A stretch of DNA of 47,736 nt from Sulfurimonas indica (GCF_009192995.1 NZ_SDID01000018.1:1-47736); one strand, 5' to 3'. Shown: positions 18,091-26,210, counted from the stretch's first letter. The notes: a model not told the origin generated them from the letters alone. Numbers and translations: made by a program.

Positions 18091-19053
18091 TTATGAAATT
18101 CCTTTTTCTATCAGGGTATGAATATGAAGTACCCCTTTTATCTTTTTATTTGTATCTGTTACAACCAAAAGCTGTATCTTTTTTTCTTCTATTAAAACAA
18201 GTGCATCGCTTGCAAGCATCTCCTCATCATCGATAGAGAGCGGATTTTTTGTTGCATATTTAAGAACACTATCATCAAGTGAAAAATTTTCACTGAGCAG
18301 TGCCCGACGGACATCGCCATCACTCATCAGTGCTACAAGTCGTCCCTTTTTATCAACTATAAGTGCCGTACCGAGTCGTCCTTCACTGATAGTTAAAATC
18401 GCATCTTTTACTTTTGCATCTTCACCGATAAGCGGAAGATTCTCTGTTCGCATCAGGTTCTTTACTTTTACAAAAAGTTTTTTACCCAAAGCACCTCCAG
18501 GATGAAAAGAGGCAAAATCAGACTTTTGAAAATCACGTGCCTTCATCAAACAAACTGCAAGTGCATCACCAAGAGCAAGTGTCAGTGTCGTTGAGCTTGT
18601 CGGTGCAATATTAAGCGGACAGGCCTCACGCTCAACCGAAACCTTTATGACTAAGTCACTATATGTTCCAAGTGTTGAGTTCTCATTACGAGTCATCCCG
18701 ATAAGTGGTACATCAAAACGTTTGATATGAGGAAGTATGGAACTGAGCTCTTCACTCTCTCCCGAGTAGCTAATCGCCAGTACTACATCATCACTTCCAA
18801 TCATCCCCAAGTCACCATGAAGTGCTTCAGTTGGATGCAGAAAAAAACTCGGTGTTCCAGTTGAAGCAAAAGTAGCAGCCATCTTCGCACCGATGAGCCC
18901 GCTTTTACCGACACCACTTACTACAAGTTTACCTTTGCAGTTTAAAATCATCTCTACTGCTTTATCAAATTCATTACCGATTTTTTTCGAAGCTTCTTGA
19001 AGTGTTGAGGCTTCAATATCAAGTGTCTCTTGTGCAATTGTTTTATAATTCAT
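18091..19053 (-). CDS. kdsD: Arabinose-5-phosphate isomerase (KpsF/GutQ/KdsD family)
   Basis: The enzyme converts ribulose-5-phosphate to arabinose-5-phosphate, the first step to KDO for lipopolysaccharide. The 320-residue protein has a SIS sugar-isomerase domain: VVSGVGKSGLIGAKMAATFASTG, FFLHPTEALHGDLGMI and SYSGESEEL. Two CBS domains follow (about 200-320). This is the full-length architecture. Its TATAAT (minus strand, 19060-19065) lies 6 bp from the ATG, so this message may also be leaderless. Confidence 0.92.
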   Translation of the reverse strand: MNYKTIAQETLDIEASTLQEASKKIGNEFDKAVEMILNCKGKLVVSGVGKSGLIGAKMAATFASTGTPSFFLHPTEALHGDLGMIGSDDVVLAISYSGESEELSSILPHIKRFDVPLIGMTRNENSTLGTYSDLVIKVSVEREACPLNIAPTSSTTLTLALGDALAVCLMKARDFQKSDFASFHPGGALGKKLFVKVKNLMRTENLPLIGEDAKVKDAILTISEGRLGTALIVDKKGRLVALMSDGDVRRALLSENFSLDDSVLKYATKNPLSIDDEEMLASDALVLIEEKKIQLLVVTDTNKKIKGVLHIHTLIEKGIS

Positions 19054-19059
19054 AGGCGT

Positions 19060-19092
19060 ATTATACCTTTTTTACCATCAAGAAGATATAAT
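19060..19092. promoter_or_regulatory. Divergent promoters between kdsD and the ATPase gene
   Basis: ATTATA at 19060-19065 is TATAAT on the minus strand, 6 bp before the kdsD start. TATAAT at 19087-19092 faces right and lies 27 bp before the ATG at 19120, which has an AAGGAAG ribosome-binding site. Confidence 0.5.
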
Positions 19093-19119
19093 AAACAAAA
19101 ACGATTTAAGGAAGTGGCT

Positions 19120-19854
19120 ATGAGAGATACTATTGGAAAATACCTTGATACGATTGATGAGTTAAAACTTGAAGAGAGAATGCTTTGTCACAACACACTT
19201 ATCTTGGGTGAGCAAGGTTCAGGGAAAACAAATCTTGCATGTAAGATACGAAACTACGTTATTGACAATGAAGTTCCAACACTTTACATGGACTTTGCAA
19301 ATTCTCATGAAGATGAGGTTGAACTTCGCTATAAAGATGAACACTTTAACTATATTCGCTTTGAAGAGAGTGAAGCTTTTGATAAAGAGTTCTGTAGACT
19401 TGTTGCAGAAAAAAAACATATCTATATGGCAGTTGATCCAAAATATTTTGCAAAAAAGAGAGACGAAAGAAGTAAACTTTCAAAAATAATCTCAAAGCAA
19501 GAACTACTTGATGATTATTACTATTTTTTCCATGATATTGAAAATCTCAATGGTTTTTATACACAGTTTGAAGATTTTCTTCTCTATATGCTCTCTTTTG
19601 CCAACCTGCAAAAGTACGGTTTTACATTTTTGGCACAGCCACATGAGACATTTGAGAATCCACACCTTAAACTACTCTTCTCATTCCTCTTTCTTGGAAA
19701 GTGTTCTAATGCCAACTACTACAACACGGCAATTTTAAAAACACTCAAGAAAAACAAGTTCCTCTACCAGTACAGAACAGCTTACCCAACACTACTCTTT
19801 AATGAGATAGTAAGCTCCATGGTAAAAATAGACGAGTACGTACCAGAGCTTTAA
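19120..19854 (+). CDS. P-loop ATP-binding protein of unknown role
   Basis: This protein of about 244 residues has the Walker A motif LILGEQGSGKTNLAC near residues 28-42. A hydrophobic strand ending in Asp (HIYMAVDP) may serve as Walker B. The overall look is that of a small HerA/FtsK- or DUF87-like ATPase, but the family is not firmly recognised. The ATG at 19120 was chosen for the AAGGAAG site just upstream; the in-frame ATG at 19030 would overlap the kdsD start and its promoter. It ends 1 bp before the nnrD/nnrE gene, so the two are probably co-transcribed. Confidence 0.65.
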   Translation: MRDTIGKYLDTIDELKLEERMLCHNTLILGEQGSGKTNLACKIRNYVIDNEVPTLYMDFANSHEDEVELRYKDEHFNYIRFEESEAFDKEFCRLVAEKKHIYMAVDPKYFAKKRDERSKLSKIISKQELLDDYYYFFHDIENLNGFYTQFEDFLLYMLSFANLQKYGFTFLAQPHETFENPHLKLLFSFLFLGKCSNANYYNTAILKTLKKNKFLYQYRTAYPTLLFNEIVSSMVKIDEYVPEL

Positions 19855-19855
19855 A

Positions 19856-21226
19856 ATGCAAAATCTTTTTGAGGAGGTTGGCTCACTTGATGTGAGATGC
19901 TATGAGGAGTTTGGGCTTACTGAAGATATCTTGATGGAACATGCTGCTGATGGAATGGCAGCATACATTCGAGCTAACTTCCCAACAAACTCCAAAATCA
20001 TTATTGTCGTTGGTAGTGGGAATAACGGAGCAGATGGTATTGCCCTCTCAAGACTACTACATGGTGACTATCAAGTAAGCCTGCTTCATGCAAAAGAGCC
20101 AAAATCTCCAATGGCACAACTACAAAAAAAACGTGCCGATGCTATTAATATTCCAACAACAAAAGAACTTTTTGAGTGCGATGTAATAGTTGACGCTATC
20201 GTAGGCACTGGATTTAGTGGGAACTTCAATGAAGAGCTCACGCAGCTCATCGCGAAAATAAACACTACAAAAGCTTTTAAAATTGCCTGCGATATGCCAA
20301 GCAGTGGCTTTTTTGCAGATATTACATTGACAATGGGGGCACTTAAAAAAGCACTCTTTTTAGATGCGAACAAAGATGCAGTTGGAAAAATTCAAGTAAT
20401 TGATTTAGGCATCTCACGCAAGGTTTATGAAAAAGAATCTAACTGGCAACTTCTTGATATAGAAGATCTTAAACTCCCTCACCGCCTGCGTGAGGATAGC
20501 CATAAAGGCAGTTACGGACATCTTGCAGTTATTAGCGGTGAAAAAATCGGAGCGAGTCTGCTTTGCGCAGAAGCTGCACTACGTTTTGGGTCTGGGCTTG
20601 TTACACTTGTAGGCTTTGAAAAAGAGCATTTTTTACACATTCCTCACGCATTGATGTATTCACATACGCTTCCAAAAAATACAAGCGCCCTTGCACTGGG
20701 TATGGGTTTTGGTGCTGAGTTTAGCACGAATGAACTTCTAAACTTTTTAGATAACGGTCTCCCTTTGGTAGTAGATGCCGACCTTTTTCATATGGAAATT
20801 ATCAAAGATATTCTCAAACGAAAAAACATCGTCCTCACACCACATCCACGAGAGTTTGTTGCACTCTTAAAGCTCACGCATTTGGCAGATATAACAGTAG
20901 ATACACTACAAAAGAAACGTTTTTACTATGTGGAACTCTTTTGCGAACATTATCCTCACGCAACACTGCTTTTAAAAGGGGCTAATGTTATCATTGGCCA
21001 AGATGAGCAATTTTTCGTCAATCCTCACGGAAGTGCAAAACTTGCAAAAGGTGGCAGTGGAGATGTACTCTCCGGACTTATTGCAGGACTTTTGGCACAA
21101 GGATACAAACCACTAGAAGCCACCATACATGCTTCACTGGCACATACAAAACTGGCAAGTAATTACAATGGTGCTGATTTTTCTCTTACGCCAGATGATT
21201 TAATAGCAGGTATTGGTAATCTATAA
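19856..21226 (+). CDS. nnrD: Bifunctional NAD(P)H-hydrate epimerase / ADP-dependent dehydratase
   Basis: This 456-residue protein repairs damaged NADH and NADPH hydrates. The N-terminal half is the NnrE epimerase (YjeF_N), with HAADGMAAYI, VVGSGNNGADGIALSR and VDAIVGTGFSG. The C-terminal half, from about residue 215, is the NnrD dehydratase of the ribokinase fold. It has GSYGHLAVISG, LTPHPREFV, LLLKGANVII and the LAKGGSGDVLSGLIAG nucleotide loop. The single-chain fusion is the usual bacterial form. Seven copies of the octamer CTCACGCA/TGCGTGAG are scattered in this gene, counting both orientations within 20237-20962. Confidence 0.92.
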   Translation: MQNLFEEVGSLDVRCYEEFGLTEDILMEHAADGMAAYIRANFPTNSKIIIVVGSGNNGADGIALSRLLHGDYQVSLLHAKEPKSPMAQLQKKRADAINIPTTKELFECDVIVDAIVGTGFSGNFNEELTQLIAKINTTKAFKIACDMPSSGFFADITLTMGALKKALFLDANKDAVGKIQVIDLGISRKVYEKESNWQLLDIEDLKLPHRLREDSHKGSYGHLAVISGEKIGASLLCAEAALRFGSGLVTLVGFEKEHFLHIPHALMYSHTLPKNTSALALGMGFGAEFSTNELLNFLDNGLPLVVDADLFHMEIIKDILKRKNIVLTPHPREFVALLKLTHLADITVDTLQKKRFYYVELFCEHYPHATLLLKGANVIIGQDEQFFVNPHGSAKLAKGGSGDVLSGLIAGLLAQGYKPLEATIHASLAHTKLASNYNGADFSLTPDDLIAGIGNL

Positions 21227-21277
21227 GATTGCTTATGTTATAAATCAATAATTAATATAAATATAGGAAACACTATA

Positions 21278-22057
21278 ATGGATAACAAACTAAAAATTGG
21301 AAAATATGAACTAGGCAGTCGTCTTATCGTTGGAAGTGGGAAGTATGACACATTTCAGATGACCAAAGAGGCAACACTGGCATCGGGAAGTGAGCTTATC
21401 ACTGTTGCAGTACGCCGCTTAAACATCACTGACCCGGACAAAGAGAACTTACGTGATACTTTTGCAGGGACAAATGTGAAATTCTTACCAAACTCTGCAG
21501 GGTGTGTAACAGCTGAAGAGGCAATCACTACTTTTCGTCTTACACGTGAGGCAACAGGCATTGATCTTATCAAGCTTGAAGTTATCGGCGATACGCAAAA
21601 AACACTCTATCCTGATGTGTTAGAGACTATCAAAGCATGTGAAGTACTTTATAAAGACGGTTTTACAATTATGGCATACACTTCAGATGACCCGATCATG
21701 GCAAAACGCCTCGAAGATGCAGGGGCTCACGCTGTTATGCCTCTGGCAGCTCCTATTGGAAGTGGGCTTGGTGTACAAAACCCTTACAATGTTGTTTTTG
21801 TACGTGAAGCGGTAGATGTTCCAGTAATTGTGGATGCGGGAATCGGATGTGCAAGTGATGCTGCCTATGCTATGGAGCTTGGTGCTGAAGGAGTTTTAAC
21901 AAACACAGCAATCGCACAGTCTTCAGACCCAATAGCTATGGCTGAAGCAATGAAGCATGCCGTTATTGCCGGCCGTATGAGTTATCTCGCAGGAAGAATT
22001 CCTAAAAAACCTTACGCTACGGCATCTAGCCCTGTTGATGGACTCATTCAGTTCTAG
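21278..22057 (+). CDS. thiG: Thiazole synthase
   Basis: ThiG forms the thiazole phosphate of thiamine from 1-deoxyxylulose-5-phosphate, dehydroglycine and sulfur carried by ThiS. The 259-residue TIM-barrel protein shows [12 protein letters not shown], the TVAVRR strand, [10 protein letters not shown] with the Schiff-base lysine, and [19 protein letters not shown] for phosphate binding. It is preceded by AGGAAA. No other thi gene is adjacent. Its last 4 bp overlap the convergent hypothetical gene. Confidence 0.95.
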   Translation: MDNKLKIGKYELGSRLIVGSGKYDTFQMTKEATLASGSELITVAVRRLNITDPDKENLRDTFAGTNVKFLPNSAGCVTAEEAITTFRLTREATGIDLIKLEVIGDTQKTLYPDVLETIKACEVLYKDGFTIMAYTSDDPIMAKRLEDAGAHAVMPLAAPIGSGLGVQNPYNVVFVREAVDVPVIVDAGIGCASDAAYAMELGAEGVLTNTAIAQSSDPIAMAEAMKHAVIAGRMSYLAGRIPKKPYATASSPVDGLIQF

Positions 22058-22326
22058 ACGTTAAACTTCTTTGAGAGATGGGTCATCAGAAGAAGCTGTC
22101 CCATCCCCTCAAAAAACTTCTCGATCCCCATCTCTTTTGCCTCTAGTGACTTTTTCAAAGCCGAATAAAAAACAAGTTGTGACTCATTTGAAGCCTGCAT
22201 ATAGGTATCGATAATATAATCTAGTGTCAATGTAATCACTTCACCATTGACTTCAAAATCTATACTTGATGCAGGATTGACTCCCTCTTGGGCTAAAATT
22301 TCTCGGCACCCTTTTGCGATATCCAT
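22054..22326 (-). CDS. Small hypothetical protein
   Basis: This 90-residue, mostly helical protein has no known function. The stretch [16 protein letters not shown] through MGQLLL aligns with the last 55 residues of the hypothetical at 8022-8567. The two share NGE, then I.L, T, F, L.K.L.A, E, M and QL at matching spacing. It abuts the NSS transporter gene with no gap, so the pair is probably one transcript. A helper of the transporter is possible but not shown. Confidence 0.6.
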   Translation of the reverse strand: MDIAKGCREILAQEGVNPASSIDFEVNGEVITLTLDYIIDTYMQASNESQLVFYSALKKSLEAKEMGIEKFFEGMGQLLLMTHLSKKFNV

Positions 22327-23664
22327 CTAAATAATCCCCATAAGTGAAAGCATTACTACAAACATCGCAACAGGTGTGATGTAGCGAAGTGAAAAGTACC
22401 AAGTTCCATAAGCCCAGCCAAGCTGTGGCTTGACAACTTTTTTAACTTCGCTCTCAGGAATGATATAACCGACAAAAACAGCCATAATAAGTCCGCCAAG
22501 TGGCAGCATAATAGCCGCTGTCACATAATCAACCCAGTCAAAGAAGTTCTTGCCTCCCCAAGTAAGCATCTCTTTAGCACCATCTATATTTGAGAGAATC
22601 GCAAAAACACCAAAAAACCAAAAGAAAAAGCCCATAGAGAGTGAAGACTTCATACGACTCCAACCAAATCTATCTATAAAATACTGTACCATTGGCTCAA
22701 CAAGTGAAACCGAAGATGTAAGTCCGGCGAATGCAAGTGCTAAAAAGAAAAGAACAGCAAACACATTACCAATGATTCCCATCTCATAAAAAGCAGCAGG
22801 CAATGAGATAAAGACAAGTCCGGGACCTTTTGCAGGGCCTGAGCCATATTGGTACAAAAATGTAAAGAGCATAAGCCCTGCCACAATGGCAATGGCCGTA
22901 TCTAAAAAAGCAACCCAAAAAGCACTCTTAACTAAGCTCGCGCCCTTTTCAAGAGAAGCTGCATAGGTCATAATAGCACCCATACCAAGACTAAGCGTAA
23001 AGAAGGCATGCCCAACAGCCACAACAAATGCTTCAGAGTTTACTTTGGACCAATCTGCATAGAACATAAACTCAACAGCTTGGGAAAATGCCCCAAGTGT
23101 TGTTGCATAAGCGAACATAGCACCCAAAATAAGCATTAAGGCAGGCATCAGATAAAAATTTAACTTCTCAATCCCGCCTTTAATCCCTCTGTGAACAACA
23201 TAGGTAATAAATAAAAATGAGAGTGTATGGTAAAAAAGCTGTGTCAAAAAATCGGAATGAAGCATTAAGGTAAATGTTGTCTCAGCCTCTTTTACCGTCG
23301 CAGGTAAAGTTGTTAATGACGTAGCAATATAGTTAAAGATCCATCCAATAACAACAGAGTAAAATATCATAATAAAAAGACCAGCTAAAGCTTGAAACCC
23401 GCCAAACTTCCAAAGTTCTTTATTTTTTGGTGCTAATTCTTCAAACGATGTAACAGCATCACGACGCCCAAGATACCCGATAAGCATTTCCGCTATCAAA
23501 ATAGAAAAGCCGATAAAAAGAACTGTAAAGAGATAAATAAGTACGAATGCTCCGCCACCATATTCGCCGGTAATGTATGGAAATTTCCAAATATTTCCAA
23601 GTCCAACAGCAGATCCTGCCGCAGCTAAAATAAACCCTATCCTACTAAATCTTGCTATCTTCAT
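22327..23664 (-). CDS. NSS-family sodium-dependent amino acid (neurotransmitter:Na+ type) symporter
   Basis: This 445-residue inner-membrane transporter has about 11-12 hydrophobic segments. The N-terminal SAVGLGNIWKFPYITGEYGGGAF is the NSS signature, containing the unwound TM1 substrate and sodium site. The Arg of the usual NIWRFP extracellular gate is Lys here. The family imports amino acids with sodium. The substrate is not predictable from this reading. Confidence 0.9.
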   Translation of the reverse strand: MKIARFSRIGFILAAAGSAVGLGNIWKFPYITGEYGGGAFVLIYLFTVLFIGFSILIAEMLIGYLGRRDAVTSFEELAPKNKELWKFGGFQALAGLFIMIFYSVVIGWIFNYIATSLTTLPATVKEAETTFTLMLHSDFLTQLFYHTLSFLFITYVVHRGIKGGIEKLNFYLMPALMLILGAMFAYATTLGAFSQAVEFMFYADWSKVNSEAFVVAVGHAFFTLSLGMGAIMTYAASLEKGASLVKSAFWVAFLDTAIAIVAGLMLFTFLYQYGSGPAKGPGLVFISLPAAFYEMGIIGNVFAVLFFLALAFAGLTSSVSLVEPMVQYFIDRFGWSRMKSSLSMGFFFWFFGVFAILSNIDGAKEMLTWGGKNFFDWVDYVTAAIMLPLGGLIMAVFVGYIIPESEVKKVVKPQLGWAYGTWYFSLRYITPVAMFVVMLSLMGII

Positions 23665-23760
23665 ATATAACTTTCCCTTTTTCTTAGGCTAATTATACTT
23701 AAAAAGATCATTTTTTTAAAGAAATTGAGAAATACTATTGACAAATGAAGCGTTATTGAC

Positions 23761-23766
23761 TATAAT
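23761..23766 (+). promoter_or_regulatory. -10 box of the tRNA operon
   Basis: TATAAT lies 43 bp before the first tRNA. An upstream TTGACA (23748-23753) is too close to act as its -35 box. The five tRNAs run in the same direction with short spacers and may be one transcript. Confidence 0.5.
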
Positions 23767-23809
23767 TTCGCCTCATTAATCAGCATAACTGCTTGTTTAA
23801 TGTGTAGGT

Positions 23810-23887
23810 CGGGGTGTAGCTCAGTATGGTTAGAGTACTTGGTTTGGGACCAAGGGGCCGAAGGTTCGAGTCCTTTCACCCCGACCA
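23810..23887 (+). tRNA. tRNA-Pro(UGG)
   Basis: Cloverleaf with acceptor CGGGGTG/CACCCCG. The anticodon stem CTTGG/CCAAG encloses loop TTTGGGA, giving anticodon TGG. The T-loop is TTCGAGT and CCA is encoded. Confidence 0.95.
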
Positions 23888-23934
23888 TTTTTTTTCAAAT
23901 CACAACTTTTTATATTTAAAGATCAATAAAAGAT

Positions 23935-24012
23935 GGTGGGATTAGCTCAGTTGGTTAGAGCACTAGTTTGTGGCACTGGGGGCCGCGAGTTCGAATCTCG
24001 TATCCCACCCCA
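23935..24012 (+). tRNA. tRNA-His(GUG)
   Basis: Acceptor GTGGGAT/ATCCCAC with the extra G(-1) typical of tRNA-His encoded at 23935. The anticodon loop TTGTGGC gives GTG, and CCA is encoded. Confidence 0.95.
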
Positions 24013-24051
24013 TGAATTTTAAATATAAACAAACATATAACAATTATTGAC

Positions 24052-24128
24052 GCGTCCGTGGCTCAACTGGATAGAGTTTCGGATTTCGGCTCCGAGGGTT
24101 ATAGGTTCGAATCCTATCGGGCGTACCA
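24052..24128 (+). tRNA. tRNA-Arg(UCG)
   Basis: Acceptor GCGTCCG/CGGGCGT with two G-U pairs. The anticodon stem TCGGA/TCCGA encloses loop TTTCGGC, giving TCG. CCA is encoded. Confidence 0.93.
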
Positions 24129-24186
24129 CTTTATGATTTGAATGCACTAAAGCAATTTGACTTAGATTGTTCAACTGATAACATGA

Positions 24187-24263
<77 letters not shown>

Positions 24264-24305
24264 CTTAATATTGTTTGTCAGAAGTGACACTAAAAACTTA
24301 ACCAC

Positions 24306-24390
24306 GCGGACGTGGTGAAATTGGTAGACACGCCAGACTTAGGATCTGGTGCCGCAAGGTGTGGAGGTTCAAGTCCTCTCGTCCGCACCA
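24306..24390 (+). tRNA. tRNA-Leu(UAG), integration target of the island
   Basis: Acceptor GCGGACG/CGTCCGC. The anticodon stem CCAGA/TCTGG encloses loop CTTAGGA, giving TAG. A class II variable arm is present and CCA is encoded. The last 56 bp are repeated at 47542-47597, so the 3' half of this gene now belongs to the integrated element. T-stem positions 50 and 64 are G and C here but A and T in the repeat. Confidence 0.95.
24335..24390 (+). repeat. attL: 3' end of tRNA-Leu
   Basis: It matches 47542-47597 at 54 of 56 positions. The first 29 bp are identical. The two differences (24364 G to A, 24378 C to T) are paired with each other in the T-stem. Confidence 0.9.
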
Positions 24391-24453
24391 TTAGCCTAAA
24401 TTAGGCACTTTCAAAGCTTTTAAACTTTATTAAAATCTCGCTTTAAAAAAACC

Positions 24454-24472
24454 AGGGTACTGTATAGGGTAC
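24454..24472 (+). repeat. Candidate integrase arm sites, left end
   Basis: AGGGTAC occurs at 24454-24460 and again at 24466-24472, a 12-bp period, 64 bp inside attL. The right end has the same layout with AGGGTAT. Confidence 0.5.
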
Positions 24473-24584
24473 GGTTTCAGTTTTTCTAAATTTTATATAA
24501 AATATATTATCTATTTATCATATTTAAGTAACTTTCTTTTCTGAACTCACTTTTTACAACTCGATATAACTTCATATATCTCCA

Positions 24585-24590
24585 TATAAT
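24585..24590 (+). promoter_or_regulatory. Possible -10 box before the structured element
   Basis: TATAAT lies about 65 bp before the helix-rich element at 24655 and is correctly oriented to transcribe it. No -35 box is seen. The region between attL and this box holds only the arm-site repeats and AT-rich DNA. Confidence 0.3.
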
Positions 24591-24654
24591 AAAAATCTAC
24601 CTATTTACTCTTTATGGACACTCATTATTTTTAGCTGTATCATTACCTCGTTTA

Positions 24655-24750
24655 AATTATTCAACGGGGTACCAAGTGTTTTCACTCCCAAGTGAAGGAA
24701 GCTAACTTTGGCTTCCCGTTGAGTAATTCAATACAGGAACACTTGGTACC
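24655..24750. ncRNA. Candidate structured RNA or recombination element with interlocked inverted repeats
   Basis: Four helices fill almost every base. Stem A pairs 24655-24668 with 24715-24728 (14 bp, one G-U). Stem B pairs 24668-24680 with 24738-24750 (13 bp, perfect). Between them lie hairpin 24681-24685/24692-24696 and hairpin 24697-24702/24711-24716. A and B interlock as an H-type pseudoknot and their left arms are contiguous. As RNA this would be a compact pseudoknot. As DNA it could be a cruciform, replication or recombination site. No known family was recognised. The strand is not known. Confidence 0.4.
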
Positions 24751-24863
24751 TGTTCCTCACTCAATCACATTCCAATGTTAAAACTACAAATGATAGGCGT
24801 ATTATCAAGCGTCTGGTGAAGTAGATATATCATTTATGAGTAATATCATAGTTAAAAGGCATA

Positions 24864-25094
24864 ATGGGTACCTGGTATATTGAACAAAAAGTAGAAATTG
24901 ATACAGTTGCGGCTGGTTCTCACAGGGAAACTAAAAGAGGAATCGACTACACGCAGATTTGGGCGCTGTGGATGATACTATGCTCTCATCACCTTCTCAT
25001 ACCCGACCTAAACCAAAAACTCTCACATATTTGGCATGGAACAAGCTGTACAGCACAACCGACAGCTGATGGTATGCTCTTACTGAGCGTGTAA
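24864..25094 (+). other. Doubtful 76-codon open frame in an unexplained GC-richer patch
   Basis: The stretch 24751-25259 has no supported gene. It contains a frame opening at ATG 24864 with no ribosome-binding site, encoding a Trp- and His-rich peptide with no recognisable domain. The patch (about 24900-25140) looks less AT-rich than the rest of the island. That suggests a remnant of other origin. It is most likely not translated. Confidence 0.2.
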
Positions 25095-25182
25095 AAGGCA
25101 AAGAGGCACAAATCGACCGACCGATCGAAGTGACGGAATTATAACATATTTTTTACATATGGAAAAATCGAGAGCCTAGAAG

Positions 25183-25207
25183 TCTGCCCAAGTTTTTGGC
25201 AGATTTT
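25183..25207 (+). terminator. Weak terminator-like hairpin
   Basis: TCTGCC (25183-25188) pairs with GGCAGA (25198-25203) across a 9-nt loop, followed by TTTT. It could end a transcript from the structured element or the doubtful open frame. Confidence 0.35.
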
Positions 25208-25259
25208 AAGCCCAAACTACAGTTTCTCACTCCCTTCTCGTTCTGGAATTCAACCAATA

Positions 25260-25511
25260 TCATATAAACTTATTTATTGCAATCTTCGCTAAAGCACTAA
25301 TGCTTATCCCTAGTTCTTTCGCAGCAGATTCAATCTTCGCTTTTTCATCTTTAGTAACATTAATAAAAATCTGTTCGCTTGCTTTTTCATTTGCATCTTT
25401 TTTAGGTCTGCCACCTTTGTTCTTTTTTCCTTTACTCATGTCAGCAGATTTTATAAATTTATTCTCTTTGTCTGTTATTTCTAAATCATCAAGGTCTTTA
25501 ATTTTAGCCAT
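25260..25511 (-). CDS. ParG-like ribbon-helix-helix protein
   Basis: This is an 83-residue basic protein. A flexible charged N-terminus contains the AT-hook-like KGGRPKK. A C-terminal ribbon-helix-helix follows: one strand (QIFINVTKDEKAKI) and two helices (ESAAKELGISISALAKIAINKFI). In type Ib partition systems a small ParA (ParF) is followed by such a protein (ParG), which binds the centromere and represses the operon. It lies 41 bp downstream of the ParA gene in the same direction, which fits that role. Confidence 0.7.
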   Translation of the reverse strand: MAKIKDLDDLEITDKENKFIKSADMSKGKKNKGGRPKKDANEKASEQIFINVTKDEKAKIESAAKELGISISALAKIAINKFI

Positions 25512-25552
25512 GTTCTTTCCTTATTTATTATTAGTATAAAACCTATAAAAAA

Positions 25553-26206
25553 CTATTTATTAAGTAGTTTATATATCTCTTTTACAAGTTGTTTGATTTC
25601 TACTTGAGCAGCACCTTTTTTATTGTACTCTTTTACTGTAAGCCCTTCACCATAACTATTTTTATAATCTGCTCTTGTGTGAAGCGTAGTATCTAATAAA
25701 TTAAAATAGTTGCTTTTATCTTTTATATACTCTCGTAAATCTTTGAGCTTGTTTTTTGATCGACTATCTACATTGTTAAGGAGTACATTGGTTTTTATAG
25801 TCTTACCCAGTGCTTGACTTGCCTCTTTGAGGATTTTTCTAAATTTTTGAAGACCAAAAATCTCTATTTGTGAAATGCCTACCGGTGTAATAATAAGGTC
25901 AGCTTTAATCAAAGCAGCTCTATTAATATCACTATCATACCCACCACTATCAATTATAAGCAAATTGTTTTTATTTTTGGAGTAAGTACTGATCAATTCT
26001 TTAAAATCTATATCTTCATCTTTTATACATTTAATACAAGGAAGATTTTCCTGCTCGCGTAATTGATTAAAAAGAATAGCGGAGTTTTGAGAGTCCAAAT
26101 CTAACAAAGCCAGATCTTTATATTTCTTTTGTATTTGATATGCGAAGTTGATCGCAATGGTACTTTTACCAACGCCACCCTTTTGATGACCAAATAGTAC
26201 TATCAT
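25553..26206 (-). CDS. parA: ParA/ParF-type partition ATPase
   Basis: This 217-residue Walker-type ATPase has the deviant Walker A motif HQKGGVGKSTIAINFA at the extreme N-terminus and LLIIDSGGYDSD as Walker A'/B. It has no N-terminal helix-turn-helix, as in ParF-like (type Ib) enzymes. With the ribbon-helix-helix protein downstream it probably segregates the excised or plasmid form of the element. A relative acting in conjugation (VirC1-like) cannot be ruled out. The ribosome-binding site is inside the hairpin at 26211-26233. Confidence 0.85.
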   Translation of the reverse strand: MIVLFGHQKGGVGKSTIAINFAYQIQKKYKDLALLDLDSQNSAILFNQLREQENLPCIKCIKDEDIDFKELISTYSKNKNNLLIIDSGGYDSDINRAALIKADLIITPVGISQIEIFGLQKFRKILKEASQALGKTIKTNVLLNNVDSRSKNKLKDLREYIKDKSNYFNLLDTTLHTRADYKNSYGEGLTVKEYNKKGAAQVEIKQLVKEIYKLLNK

Positions 26207-26210
26207 AATA

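Larger units (their letters stand above)
943..20962. repeat. Dispersed octamer CTCACGCA/TGCGTGAG, 17 copies
   Basis: Copies start at 943, 982, 1437, 1577, 3208, 3621, 3644, 10776, 12593, 17215, 17372, 20237, 20413, 20487, 20643, 20873 and 20955. Both orientations occur, and all copies are within coding sequence. No copy was found from 24391 to 47541. In the CTCACGCA orientation the preceding base is mostly T or C and the following base mostly G or A. The range given spans first to last copy, not a continuous repeat. Confidence 0.8.

Noticed and set aside
24659-24724. Integron attC site
   Set aside because: The outer boxes fit RYYYAAC and GTTRRRY. However, the interior forms two separate hairpins rather than one L''/L' stem, and there is no integron integrase or second attC. 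It is kept only as one option for the structured element.
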